DNA from: Wenyingzhuangia sp. 2_MG-2023
Lineage (GTDB): Bacteria > Bacteroidota > Bacteroidia > Flavobacteriales > Flavobacteriaceae
DNA: 58,643 bases
NCBI RefSeq assembly: GCF_030548295.1
Contig: NZ_JAUOSB010000016.1
Location: 1 to 58,643 of the forward strand
Reading direction: 5' to 3'
Shown: positions 35,284 through 43,903 of the stretch, one piece after another
How positions within the stretch are numbered: position 1 is the first letter of the stretch
How the letters are laid out: each line of letters starts with the position of its first letter
The notes under the pieces: generated by a model
What the model saw: the letters and a program-made list of their open reading frames with translations, nothing else
The model's database searches: none
Told to the model about the DNA's origin: nothing
Made by a program: the position numbers and the translations under genes

Positions 35284-37839
35284 TTACTCTTTAAACACTC
35301 CTTTGGCAAAACCACTTCCGTGACTTGTTGACCAATATACATTTTTATCAAAAGGATCAAAATCAAAAGCTTCAATTTTATCTGCTTGTCCTAAACCATA
35401 ATTACATTTATTCCAAGTTTTACCACCATCTCTAGAAATATAAATTCCAGCATTCAGGTATTTTATTTTTTTGTTAGGTGCTACCACAACTCCAATATAA
35501 TCTGTATCTAAATCAGAAACAATTACTCTATTGGTGTTTGGCATGTCAAAAATTTTCTCCCAAGTTTTTCCTTTGTTCTTACTTTTAAACACACCACCGT
35601 CTCCTGGTTTGGTGTTTCCATCACCTGTGGCAATGTATACAGTTCCTTTTTTATCAAACTCTACATACTTAACACTAGAAGCTCCTTTTGGTAATTTCAT
35701 TTGCTCCCAAGAATCTCCATTATTACTACTTTTGTACAAACCACCTGGAGTATTATTGATTGAAGTTGCTAACGCTGCGTACAAATTTTTATAATTTTCA
35801 TCGTAAGCCATTTTAGTTACATTGGGTTTGTTAGGCAATCCGTTATTATTGTTTACCCAAGTTTTACCCCCGTCTTTACTTTGATAAATTCCATGAGCCT
35901 CAAAGTCTGGATACTTTCTATTATTTTTTACCCACATAGATGGATGCCAACCTCTTTCTGTTTGTGAAGGAACACAAAATAGAATATTATCTGGAGCATT
36001 TTTGTCTACCACAATACTAAACAAATACAATAAGTTGTTTGGTTTCATGTTTTTAATAGGCTTCGATAAGGTTTTCCAAGTTTTACCTCCATCTGTAGAT
36101 TTTCTAAATGTTCCTGCGTTGCGTTGCCTGTTGGTTAACGTATAGTAGGTTTTAGAATCGTTAGGATCTACTGTTAAAGCAGTAATACTTACCGAATTTG
36201 TGTTATGGTCTACAGATTGTCCTTCTATTTGTTTCAATGCTGTAGCACCTTTGTAAACCTTATCTCCATCTAGAGTACTTTTCCAGATTCCGTGTTCTTC
36301 TGTATAAAACAAATATTGACCTTTTTCTTGAGTATCTAAATTCAACCCAAAACCTGGTAAATTACTGTCACCACGTCCTACCCAATTTCCACTGCCTGGG
36401 CTAGTTTCGTCATCATCTATTTGTGTCCAAGTATCTCCGTGATCTTTAGATATTAAATGTTGTTGTTCATAACAAATAATCATTTCACCATCAGCATTGG
36501 CATGCATCAAACGAACTCCTATGGTTCCATCTTCATGATTTACACTATTCAAATGTGCTAATTTTGTGTTGATTCCTAAAGAATTCTCCATAGACTTCCA
36601 GAATGCTTTGTCAGTTTCTTCTCCCCAATATTTACCTGCTCTTAAAGCTACTGTCCATGTTTTTCCGCCATCTAAGGTTCTCATCAACTCTCCAGGTCCA
36701 AAACTAAAATCATGTTTTAAATTGTTAGAAATATATACTTCATTTGGATTTTTAGGATTTACAGAAATTCTATTAAATACCGGTAATGTTTTTTCTGGAA
36801 AGTCTGGAGCTATTTTTTTAATTTGTCCAGAATTTTTTCCAAACCAATAATCAATTGCTCTAAAATACAACCAATTGATAGATTTGTGCGTTAGAACTTT
36901 AAGATTGTAATTATCACTTAAATTCCCTGACATATTTGTCCAATGCTCACCACCATCTTTACTGATGTAAACCCCACCATTGGCAACAGTTGTTTTTCCA
37001 TCAACCTGGTAATGGGTTTGTAATACACTGTACAAAAAGAATTCTCCTGATTTTTTATTGTAGTACGATGTTAAGTCTCTTACATCATTATATGGAAGTC
37101 CGTTTTTAATTTCTTTCCAAGATTCACCTCCGTTAGTTGATTTGTACAAACCTACATTAGACAATACATATAGATTTTTAGAATTTCTAGGATCTACAAT
37201 AATTCTCCCCACATCTAAGTCTTTAGAAATATTATCCATAATTACCTCCCAAGATTTACCTCCATTAGTCGTTTTTAAAACATATCCGTATTCTGTATAA
37301 TTTACTTTAGTTCCGTAAGGATCTTTTAAGCTGCGATGTACATTTTTCACCTTCCAATACTGTCCACCACCTACATACCATGTTTTTTTATCATTAGGAT
37401 CTATGGTAGCTACTGAAAACTTTTTCTTTCCTGGAAAATTTGGAACTTCAGACCAAGTAATACCTTTATCGGTAGTTAATTGAACGGCACTTTTTTCTAG
37501 CATAATACCGTAATCTTCATCTTGTTCGGAAAATGCAATCCAGTTTGGACGAATATCACTTCCTTTACCATCAAAATCATTTAAAGTTACCCAAGACTTG
37601 CTTTTGTTTTCTGTTCTATAAGCATTCCCCATGTCATAGTTTAAGAACATCACATTTGCATCGGTAGGATGAATAAACAAATCTTCACTATACCCAGAAT
37701 TCCCAGGTCCGATAAGTGTCCATTTTAGACGCTCGTCACTACTAACTTTTTCTGTTTGTAATTTTTTAAAATACGATGAGTTTTGTGCAAAGGAAGTAGC
37801 CTGTGCCATTACCAAAAGTGCAACTATTACTTTTTTCAT
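35284..37839 (-). CDS. exported BNR/VPS10-like beta-propeller protein
   Basis: The 851-residue protein has a signal peptide (MKKVIVALLVMAQATSFAQ) and many Asp-box/BNR repeats of the S.DGGKTW type (TTNGGKSWEVI, STNGGESWKEI, SKDGGEHWTN, TLDGGKTWTV, STDGGKTWKTL, SKDGGKTWVN, SRDGGKTWNK). This is the sortilin/VPS10 and xyloglucanase-like propeller pattern. No C-terminal type IX sorting domain is visible (it ends SGFAKGVFKE), so secretion to the surface is not supported. Catalytic residues were not identified. I start at 37839; the longer frame to 37863 adds 8 residues before the signal peptide. Confidence 0.85.
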   Translation of the reverse strand: MKKVIVALLVMAQATSFAQNSSYFKKLQTEKVSSDERLKWTLIGPGNSGYSEDLFIHPTDANVMFLNYDMGNAYRTENKSKSWVTLNDFDGKGSDIRPNWIAFSEQDEDYGIMLEKSAVQLTTDKGITWSEVPNFPGKKKFSVATIDPNDKKTWYVGGGQYWKVKNVHRSLKDPYGTKVNYTEYGYVLKTTNGGKSWEVIMDNISKDLDVGRIIVDPRNSKNLYVLSNVGLYKSTNGGESWKEIKNGLPYNDVRDLTSYYNKKSGEFFLYSVLQTHYQVDGKTTVANGGVYISKDGGEHWTNMSGNLSDNYNLKVLTHKSINWLYFRAIDYWFGKNSGQIKKIAPDFPEKTLPVFNRISVNPKNPNEVYISNNLKHDFSFGPGELMRTLDGGKTWTVALRAGKYWGEETDKAFWKSMENSLGINTKLAHLNSVNHEDGTIGVRLMHANADGEMIICYEQQHLISKDHGDTWTQIDDDETSPGSGNWVGRGDSNLPGFGLNLDTQEKGQYLFYTEEHGIWKSTLDGDKVYKGATALKQIEGQSVDHNTNSVSITALTVDPNDSKTYYTLTNRQRNAGTFRKSTDGGKTWKTLSKPIKNMKPNNLLYLFSIVVDKNAPDNILFCVPSQTERGWHPSMWVKNNRKYPDFEAHGIYQSKDGGKTWVNNNNGLPNKPNVTKMAYDENYKNLYAALATSINNTPGGLYKSSNNGDSWEQMKLPKGASSVKYVEFDKKGTVYIATGDGNTKPGDGGVFKSKNKGKTWEKIFDMPNTNRVIVSDLDTDYIGVVVAPNKKIKYLNAGIYISRDGGKTWNKCNYGLGQADKIEAFDFDPFDKNVYWSTSHGSGFAKGVFKE

Positions 37840-38012
37840 TTTATATTGGTTTAATAGCTCCAAAACTAACTAGTAAGTTTTTCTGCAAAGAAAACAAATG
37901 GTTTATTAAGAGATTCCTATCGCTTAATTGGTGGGGTTTAATTTTTTCCCAAATACAAATCAACACTATATTACTGTTTTTGACTTTGAACAATCACATA
38001 TTGACATCAATA

Positions 38013-38042
38013 TTGAGGTATTCTCAAAAGAACATATATTTG
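38013..38042 (+). promoter_or_regulatory. promoter of the first LTxxQ-like protein gene
   Basis: TTG (38013-38015), a 19-nt spacer and TATATTTG (38035-38042) match the Bacteroidota promoter in both elements and spacing; the start codon is at 38068. Confidence 0.7.
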
Positions 38043-38067
38043 ATTGTACAATTCAAAAAAACAAAAC

Positions 38068-38427
38068 ATGAATATTAAAAAAATCATAATCGCATTCACG
38101 CTACTTATTTCTACAAGTGTATTTTCTCAAAAATGGGCAGAAGATCAAGGTTTAAAATTAACAGATAAATTAAACACAACTTTGGTAAAGGCTAATGATG
38201 ACTTAAAATTAACAGAAGATCAATCCACTAAAATTCAAGTTATTTATAAAGACTTAATGTTGGAAAAATCTAAAGTAAATGCACAAATGAAGAAAGAAGG
38301 GACTTTTAACAAAGAAGCGTTTTGGAAAGCTACTTTTCCACAACAAAAAGTTGCTAACGAAAAAATTAGAGGACTTTTATCTATGTCTCAAAAACAAGCT
38401 TTTAATGCTAGTTTACAGAAAAAATAA
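38068..38427 (+). CDS. small periplasmic LTxxQ-like protein, copy 1
   Basis: The 119-residue product has a signal peptide (MNIKKIIIAFTLLISTSVFSQ) and an all-helical mature part with KLTEDQSTKIQVIYKDLMLEKSKVNAQ, which resembles the LTxxQ motif of Spy/CpxP periplasmic chaperones. It is clearly paralogous to the protein at 43511-43861: the signal peptides share ISTSVFSQKW and the repeat motif is L[TN]E[DE]QSTK. A chaperone or stress-sensor role is inferred. I start at ATG 38068, which follows a good promoter, rather than 24 nt further upstream. Confidence 0.8.
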   Translation: MNIKKIIIAFTLLISTSVFSQKWAEDQGLKLTDKLNTTLVKANDDLKLTEDQSTKIQVIYKDLMLEKSKVNAQMKKEGTFNKEAFWKATFPQQKVANEKIRGLLSMSQKQAFNASLQKK

Positions 38428-38453
38428 TTAAGATAATTCTTGGTTTTAAACAC

Positions 38454-38488
38454 AATAAGCCGTCTAATTTAGTTTTAGACGGCTTATT
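38454..38488. terminator. bidirectional terminator between the LTxxQ-like and DoxX genes
   Basis: AATAAGCCGTCTAA (38454-38467) pairs with TTAGACGGCTTATT (38475-38488) around a 7-nt loop, between convergent genes. Confidence 0.88.
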
Positions 38489-38510
38489 TTCATATAATTA
38501 AGGGTAGCTA

Positions 38511-38921
38511 TTATCTTTTTAACAATCCATCTAAAGAGTATCTACCAGAACCCGTAATAAACAATACTACATAACCTGTTAAATACAATATTGACTTTTC
38601 TTGAGTTCCAAAACTGTCTGAAATATGTACTAAAAATAGCGCTACAGACATGGTCACTATTAATGGAATTAATGCCAAACGAGTCAACAATCCTAAGATT
38701 AATAATATCGAACAAATTACTTCTGCAAAAACAGCCAAACCTAAAGCAGCTGTGCTTCCAAGTCCTATAGGATCAAAAAATTTAATCTCTCCTCCTGAAA
38801 ATAATTTGTTCCATTTTCCTAAACCATGACCCCAAAACATGGATATACCTAAAGAGACACGAAATATCAAAAGTGCAAAATTAACACCCAAAGCTTTGTT
38901 ACTTAAAATTATCTTTTTCAT
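38511..38921 (-). CDS. DoxX family membrane protein
   Basis: The 136-residue protein has four hydrophobic helices with the DoxX pattern: LLIFRVSLGISMFWGHGLGKWNKL at the start, then GLGSTAALGLAVFAEVICSILLILGLLTRLALIPLI. DoxX-type proteins are inner-membrane proteins linked to quinone or thiosulfate oxidation in archaea and of unclear role in bacteria. It lies downstream of a TonB receptor on the same strand, 113 nt away, and may be cotranscribed with it. Confidence 0.9.
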   Translation of the reverse strand: MKKIILSNKALGVNFALLIFRVSLGISMFWGHGLGKWNKLFSGGEIKFFDPIGLGSTAALGLAVFAEVICSILLILGLLTRLALIPLIVTMSVALFLVHISDSFGTQEKSILYLTGYVVLFITGSGRYSLDGLLKR

Positions 38922-39034
38922 TGTACCTATTTTATTATGATTTGTATTTTGGTTTAAATTTAAAGTTATTTTAAAAATAATTCTTCTTTTATTTTTAAAC
39001 AGAGTTTGATATAGTTATTCTTTTTATTACAAAA

Positions 39035-41416
39035 TTATCTTCTTCTTCCTCCAGAATAGGTCATGGCTTCTCCTTTACCAAAGCCATAACTAAAACCTAA
39101 TGTAAAGAAACGTCCTCTCTGCCCAAAACTATATTGATAAGTGGTATCGTTATCTATAACACTTTCACTAATTCTAGAAGCAAAGACATCTCTTACAGCA
39201 ATATTAACCACTGCTTTTCCATTAAGTATTTTCTTACGAACTCCAAAATCAGCAAATGCATAACCTGAAACTTCACTTTGTACAGTTTGATAAGGAGAAC
39301 GGTAATTCCCCGTAATTTCTACATCAACATCGGCAGGCAATCCTATTTTTGATGACAAACGAGAACTCCAATTGTCTCCATCAAAATCAAAAACTTGAGT
39401 ATCATACACCCCTTTTCTATTGAAATAATTCCAATTAAAATCACCATTAAACGTTAACCATTTTAAAGGACTGTATTTTCCGTTTACTTCTATCCCTGTA
39501 GTTCTTCTACTTCCTACATTAAAAGGAGTTGTGGTAGTTACATTATCATCAAAAAGTGCAATACGCTCCATTACATCTGTAGTAAAACGATGGTAAACTG
39601 AAGTGTTTAAGTTGGCTTTTCCAATACTATAAATTGCGGTCAGCTCATAAGAATCGGTAAATTCTGGCAATAAATTAGGATTTCCGGCTCTAATATTATA
39701 GTTGTCACTAATGGTAAAAAATGGATTCAAATCCCACAAACGAGGTCTGTAAATACGCTTAGAATAACCTGCTTGTACTGAAACATCGTCTGTTAATTTA
39801 TAAGACGTGTGCATACTCGGAAACCAGTTGGTGTATTTTTGATTGTTAGATTGGTTGGTATTGGTTAACAACGTAGCCAAACCTGTATTTTCAACTCTCA
39901 ATCCTAACTTTACTCCCCATTGTTCACCTTCATAAGCACCTGTTCCGTAAATACCTAATACTTTTTGGTTGTATTCAAAATTATTCGTCAAATTAGGATC
40001 CGCAACAAATTCTGAACCATTGTCATTTCTTACCTCATAATCATTTCCTACATCGTTGATCAAATACTGAGCTCCTGTTTCTATAGTAACATGTTCTGTT
40101 AGTGGATTGGTATAATCTAATTTAAACGTATAATCTGCTTGTTTAAAATCTGTTTCTGTTTGCTGATTTTCTTGTGAACTCGTTCCAAAAGTATCTGTAT
40201 TTGTAAATTCCGAAGACAAATCTTTTCCAAAAAAACGTCCTAAGGCACTGAACAACAAAGTATGTTCTTTATTGTTTTTAAACTCTTTTTTATAATTCAA
40301 TTCGTATTGCCATTTAGGATTGGTTGCTTCTGTTTTTTCGGTTCTATACCATTCACTATCCAACACATCGTTTTCAAAAGAACTGTAATCTGTTCTTGAG
40401 GGTTGATCTTCTAACTCATAAGAAAAATTACCAGAAAGCGTTAACACATTGTAGTCATCAATATGATAATCTGTTCCTAAAATAAAATTGAAAAACGTTT
40501 CATTTCTATATTCCTTTCCTGTACTTTCTACTGTTTTATTGGTTACTTTACTAGTATTGATATTTTCATTTTCTCTAGGCATAGATCGGTATCCTCCTCC
40601 TAACTGTGTAAACAAGTTGAATTTTTCAGTTCTACGATTCAAACTTACTCCAACACTATGATTGTCTGGACTTCCTGTGTTCAAAGAAACAGAACCATTC
40701 AAACCTCTTTTTTCCTCTTTTTTAAGAATAATGTTTAAAACTCCCGCAGTACCTTCTGCATCATATTTGGCAGATGGATTAGTAATAACTTCTACACTTT
40801 CTATCATATCAGCCGTAATCGTTCCTAAAGCATTGCTCCCAGATTCTGCTAAAACAGAAGGTTTTCCATCTATTAAAATTTGTACTCCAGAACTACCTCT
40901 TAAGCTTACTTCCCCTTCTATATTTACATTTACAGAAGGTACATTGTTCAACACTTCTAATGCACTAACCCCTGTACTCGCAATGTCTTTTCCTACGTTA
41001 AAAACTTTTCTATCTAACTTAAATACCGTTTTAGAAACTTCTGCTCTTAACTCTACTGTTTCCAAAGACTGACTATCTTCTTCTAAAAAAACAGTTCCTA
41101 AATTGATACGGCTTTTAACAATATCTAAATCCCTAAAAGACTTCGTTTTATAACCCATAAAACGAATTTCTACATCAAAATCTGTAGCATTGGTTTTTAA
41201 ACTAAATGTACCATTGTCATTAGTAGTCGTTCCAGAAACAACTTGTTTTGAGTTTTTGTCTATCACCACAACAGTTGCATATGGAATTTCAGCTTGGGCA
41301 ATAGCATCCTTTATTTCTCCTATAATTATGTGCGAGTTTTTTTGTTGTGCATGTACAGTTTCTATTCCTGCAATTAGTAAAAAAACGACACTTATCTTAG
41401 CGATGATATCTTTCAT
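39035..41416 (-). CDS. TonB-dependent receptor / outer-membrane beta-barrel family protein
   Basis: The 793-residue receptor has a signal peptide (to VHAQQ), a carboxypeptidase-regulatory-like domain (HIIIGEIKDAIAQAEIPYATVVVID), a plug (ALEVLNNVPSVNVNIEGEVSLRGSSGVQILIDGKPSVL) and a barrel of the OMP_b-brl_3 type ending FFTLGFSYGFGKGEAMTYSGGRRR. The C-terminal basic tail is unusual. It is a paralogue of the receptor at 21020-23587, with the same plug phrases (SAKYD.EG.AG.LNII.KK). Substrate unknown. It is divergent from a LytS-type kinase gene, which makes regulation by that system plausible. Confidence 0.9.
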   Translation of the reverse strand: MKDIIAKISVVFLLIAGIETVHAQQKNSHIIIGEIKDAIAQAEIPYATVVVIDKNSKQVVSGTTTNDNGTFSLKTNATDFDVEIRFMGYKTKSFRDLDIVKSRINLGTVFLEEDSQSLETVELRAEVSKTVFKLDRKVFNVGKDIASTGVSALEVLNNVPSVNVNIEGEVSLRGSSGVQILIDGKPSVLAESGSNALGTITADMIESVEVITNPSAKYDAEGTAGVLNIILKKEEKRGLNGSVSLNTGSPDNHSVGVSLNRRTEKFNLFTQLGGGYRSMPRENENINTSKVTNKTVESTGKEYRNETFFNFILGTDYHIDDYNVLTLSGNFSYELEDQPSRTDYSSFENDVLDSEWYRTEKTEATNPKWQYELNYKKEFKNNKEHTLLFSALGRFFGKDLSSEFTNTDTFGTSSQENQQTETDFKQADYTFKLDYTNPLTEHVTIETGAQYLINDVGNDYEVRNDNGSEFVADPNLTNNFEYNQKVLGIYGTGAYEGEQWGVKLGLRVENTGLATLLTNTNQSNNQKYTNWFPSMHTSYKLTDDVSVQAGYSKRIYRPRLWDLNPFFTISDNYNIRAGNPNLLPEFTDSYELTAIYSIGKANLNTSVYHRFTTDVMERIALFDDNVTTTTPFNVGSRRTTGIEVNGKYSPLKWLTFNGDFNWNYFNRKGVYDTQVFDFDGDNWSSRLSSKIGLPADVDVEITGNYRSPYQTVQSEVSGYAFADFGVRKKILNGKAVVNIAVRDVFASRISESVIDNDTTYQYSFGQRGRFFTLGFSYGFGKGEAMTYSGGRRR

Positions 41417-41604
41417 TTTTATTTTTTTGTTGCTTAATTTAAAAGCAAAAAAAACAAGAAATAGTCAATTTGAAAAATATAATCTATCAACAACGGAATT
41501 AATCATACAAACGACAATCTTATACATACGGTATTAGTTTTTGTCGTTTGCCCCATCTATTTTGATGTTTGTAGATTTTTAACTTCATAAAACTGTTATT
41601 TTTA

Positions 41605-41612
41605 TAGATTTG
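41605..41612 (+). promoter_or_regulatory. -7 promoter element abutting the histidine kinase start
   Basis: TAGATTTG is an exact TAnnTTTG match ending 5 nt before ATG 41618, again predicting a leaderless or almost leaderless transcript. Confidence 0.5.
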
Positions 41613-41617
41613 TTATT

Positions 41618-42634
41618 ATGATGAATACAAAGACCGACTACATTCAAAAAACAAAAGAATTCTTCTTTCAAATAACGTTGGGTTCGTTGGTTTTTATTTT
41701 GTATTCCTATGGAAGACATGATAGAAATATAACTTTTCAAGAGTTTATTTTTTTCACCAATCAATCCTTAGGAGCATTTGTGATTGGTTTTTTCTTATTG
41801 CCTAACTTTTTTTATCAAAACAAATATTGGCATTTTACCATTTACTCAGCCGTGGTTTTAAGCGTGGTGGTTTTTATAGAAGAGGGAATTCTAGAACGTA
41901 TTTATTTCCCTACAACAAGAGGCCGTAATTTGGCGGCTCAAATTTATGACTTGTTAGATGTATTGCCAACCATTTTAATTTTACTAGGTGCTAAATTTGC
42001 TTGGGATGCCATTACAGAACGCAAAAGAGCAAATCAACTAGAATTGTTAGCCAAAGAAAGCGAATTACAGTTTTTAAAAACACAAATAAATCCCCACTTT
42101 TTATTCAACAACCTGAATAATTTATATGCATTGGCAATAGAAGAGTCTCCACAAACTCCTGATTTCATATTAGAACTTTCTGCTATGTTGCGTTATATGT
42201 TGTACGAATGCAAAGCACAATATGTAGCTTTGCCTAAAGAAATAGAACAGTTAGAAAATTTTATCAGGCTAAACGAATTGCAAATTGAAGGAAGAGGAAA
42301 AGCAACTTACACACAGACAATAAATGCAACTCACTTTAACATTGCTCCTCTTATTTTTATGGTTTTTGTAGAAAATGCTTTTAAGCACAGTGCTTCTAGT
42401 CAAACAAAAAACATAAAAATTGACATTGATTTGAAAGTTTCTGAAAATGGAACTTTAGAATTTATATGTAACAACAATTATTTGTCGCAATCCAACACTC
42501 AAAATTTGTCTAAAGGAATAGGTTTAGAGAACGTAAAAAAACGATTAGAAATGTTATATCCAAATGCACATTCTCTACAAATAAACTCTAAAAATCATAT
42601 ATTTCAAGTACATTTAAAAATGATGTTAACCTAA
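41618..42634 (+). CDS. LytS-type sensor histidine kinase
   Basis: The 338-residue protein has four N-terminal transmembrane helices (to about 130) and a cytoplasmic His_kinase (LytS) domain with the phospho-acceptor in LQFLKTQINPHFLFNNLNNLYALA. The ATPase part shows PLIFMVFVENAFKHS (N-box) and GIGLENVKKRLEMLYP (G-box). It forms a two-component pair with the LytTR regulator 7 nt downstream. There is no extracytoplasmic sensor domain, so the signal may be sensed in the membrane. Confidence 0.94.
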   Translation: MMNTKTDYIQKTKEFFFQITLGSLVFILYSYGRHDRNITFQEFIFFTNQSLGAFVIGFFLLPNFFYQNKYWHFTIYSAVVLSVVVFIEEGILERIYFPTTRGRNLAAQIYDLLDVLPTILILLGAKFAWDAITERKRANQLELLAKESELQFLKTQINPHFLFNNLNNLYALAIEESPQTPDFILELSAMLRYMLYECKAQYVALPKEIEQLENFIRLNELQIEGRGKATYTQTINATHFNIAPLIFMVFVENAFKHSASSQTKNIKIDIDLKVSENGTLEFICNNNYLSQSNTQNLSKGIGLENVKKRLEMLYPNAHSLQINSKNHIFQVHLKMMLT

Positions 42635-42641
42635 TACGCTT

Positions 42642-43322
42642 ATGAACTGTATTGTTATTGAAGATCAATTGCCAGCACAACGTATTCTCAAAAAATACAT
42701 TCAAGACATGGGTACTCTTACCCTACAAGCAGCTTTTACAGATGCTTTAGAAGCTATTCAGTTTTTAACAACGCAAGATATTGATGTCATTTTTTTAGAC
42801 ATTCACTTGCCCAAGTTGTCTGGAATAGATTTTTTAAAAACACTTAAAAATCCACCTCAAATAATTTTCACCACCGCTTTTTCTGAGTATGCTTTAGAAG
42901 GTTACGATTTAAATGTGGTTGATTACTTATTAAAACCCTTTTCTTTTCAGCGCTTTGTGCAAGCCGTACAAAAAGTAAAACAAACTAATACTTCCGAAAA
43001 TGTAGCTCAAACACCTGCTGAATTATTTATAAAATCAGGTTACGAACACATTAAAATAAAAATAACTGATATTCTACACATAAAATCTGATACTGATTAT
43101 ACCGAGTTTGTATTAGAGAACAAAAAAATACTATCTACAGAACCTTTGCGTTATTGGGAACAAACCTTAAAAAACAGTGCTTTTGTTAGGGTTCACAAAT
43201 CGTACTTGATCAATACTTCTAAAATTGAAAAAGTGAGCAGTAACCAGATTTATCTTGGAACAGCTACTATTATTCCTATTGGTAGAGCTTATAAAGATGA
43301 TTTTTTTAAGTGGTTGTCTTAA
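42642..43322 (+). CDS. LytTR family DNA-binding response regulator
   Basis: The 226-residue regulator has an N-terminal receiver domain with phospho-acceptor Asp in DVIFLDIHLPKLSGIDFL (residue about 53) and switch Lys in VDYLLKPFSF. The C-terminal LytTR domain has IKSGYEHIKIKITDILHIKSDTDYTEFV, FVRVHKSYLINTSKIEKV and the closing PIGRAYKDDFFKWL. The kinase lies 7 nt upstream. Likely targets are the divergent TonB receptor or the LTxxQ-like genes on either side (inference). Confidence 0.95.
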   Translation: MNCIVIEDQLPAQRILKKYIQDMGTLTLQAAFTDALEAIQFLTTQDIDVIFLDIHLPKLSGIDFLKTLKNPPQIIFTTAFSEYALEGYDLNVVDYLLKPFSFQRFVQAVQKVKQTNTSENVAQTPAELFIKSGYEHIKIKITDILHIKSDTDYTEFVLENKKILSTEPLRYWEQTLKNSAFVRVHKSYLINTSKIEKVSSNQIYLGTATIIPIGRAYKDDFFKWLS

Positions 43323-43396
43323 TTTATAAACATCACATTTTACTGTTTTATTTTCTAAATCATAAAAGCGTTATGACAAAAAATGAATTTTGATAC

Positions 43397-43417
43397 TTAT
43401 AAAAGAATCTTTTATAA
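43397..43417. promoter_or_regulatory. inverted repeat upstream of the second LTxxQ-like gene
   Basis: TTATAAAAG and CTTTTATAA (9 bp each) face each other around AAT, 94 nt before the start codon. No T-run follows, so a regulator-binding site is more likely than a terminator. Confidence 0.45.
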
Positions 43418-43474
43418 TTCACGGTCACACACATTTTATGTACACTGAGGACAACAATTTTTATGCTTCTCTGT

Positions 43475-43482
43475 TAATTTTG
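43475..43482 (+). promoter_or_regulatory. -7 promoter element of the second LTxxQ-like gene
   Basis: TAATTTTG matches TAnnTTTG and lies 28 nt before ATG 43511. Confidence 0.5.
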
Positions 43483-43510
43483 ATTTTGTTAACTAAAAAA
43501 CATATTAAAA

Positions 43511-43861
43511 ATGAATTTAAAAAAAATGTTGTTAGGATTCGCTCTTGTGATTTCTACAAGTGTATTCTCACAAAAATGGATTGACAATCAAGTAAAACAT
43601 GAAGTTGCAAAAACCAACAAACAACTGGCTCAAACAAATGAAAGTTTAACCTTAAACGAAGAACAATCAACTAAAGTTTCTGAAATCTACAGAGAATTTA
43701 TTTTAGTAAAAGAGGAAAAGGCCAAAGAGATTAAAGATAAAAAAGAACTATGGACTGCCTTAAAGCCTCAGCTTAAAGAAAAAAACTCAAAAGTAAAAGC
43801 TCTTTTGTCTGATGAGCAAAATAATGCTTTAAAAGCTGCTTGGATGAAAAGCAAGAAATAA
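43511..43861 (+). CDS. small periplasmic LTxxQ-like protein, copy 2
   Basis: The 116-residue product has a signal peptide (MNLKKMLLGFALVISTSVFSQ), a Lys/Glu-rich helical mature part and LTLNEEQSTKVSEIYREFILVKEEKAKE, the LTxxQ-like block shared with the protein at 38068-38427. The two genes also share DNA around the signal-peptide end (ATTTCTACAAGTGTATT), so they descend from a duplication. They bracket the receptor and two-component genes. A Spy/CpxP-like envelope role is inferred. Confidence 0.8.
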   Translation: MNLKKMLLGFALVISTSVFSQKWIDNQVKHEVAKTNKQLAQTNESLTLNEEQSTKVSEIYREFILVKEEKAKEIKDKKELWTALKPQLKEKNSKVKALLSDEQNNALKAAWMKSKK

Positions 43862-43867
43862 TAACTT

Positions 43868-43903
43868 ACCATATCCCTAGTGCTTAATTAGGGATATGGT
43901 TTC
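43868..43903. terminator. terminator hairpin overlapping the WYL gene stop codon
   Basis: ACCATATCCCTA (43868-43879) pairs with TAGGGATATGGT (43889-43900). The WYL gene stop codon (43877-43879 on the minus strand) lies in the left arm, so the last codons of that gene form part of the terminator of the converging gene. Confidence 0.82.
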
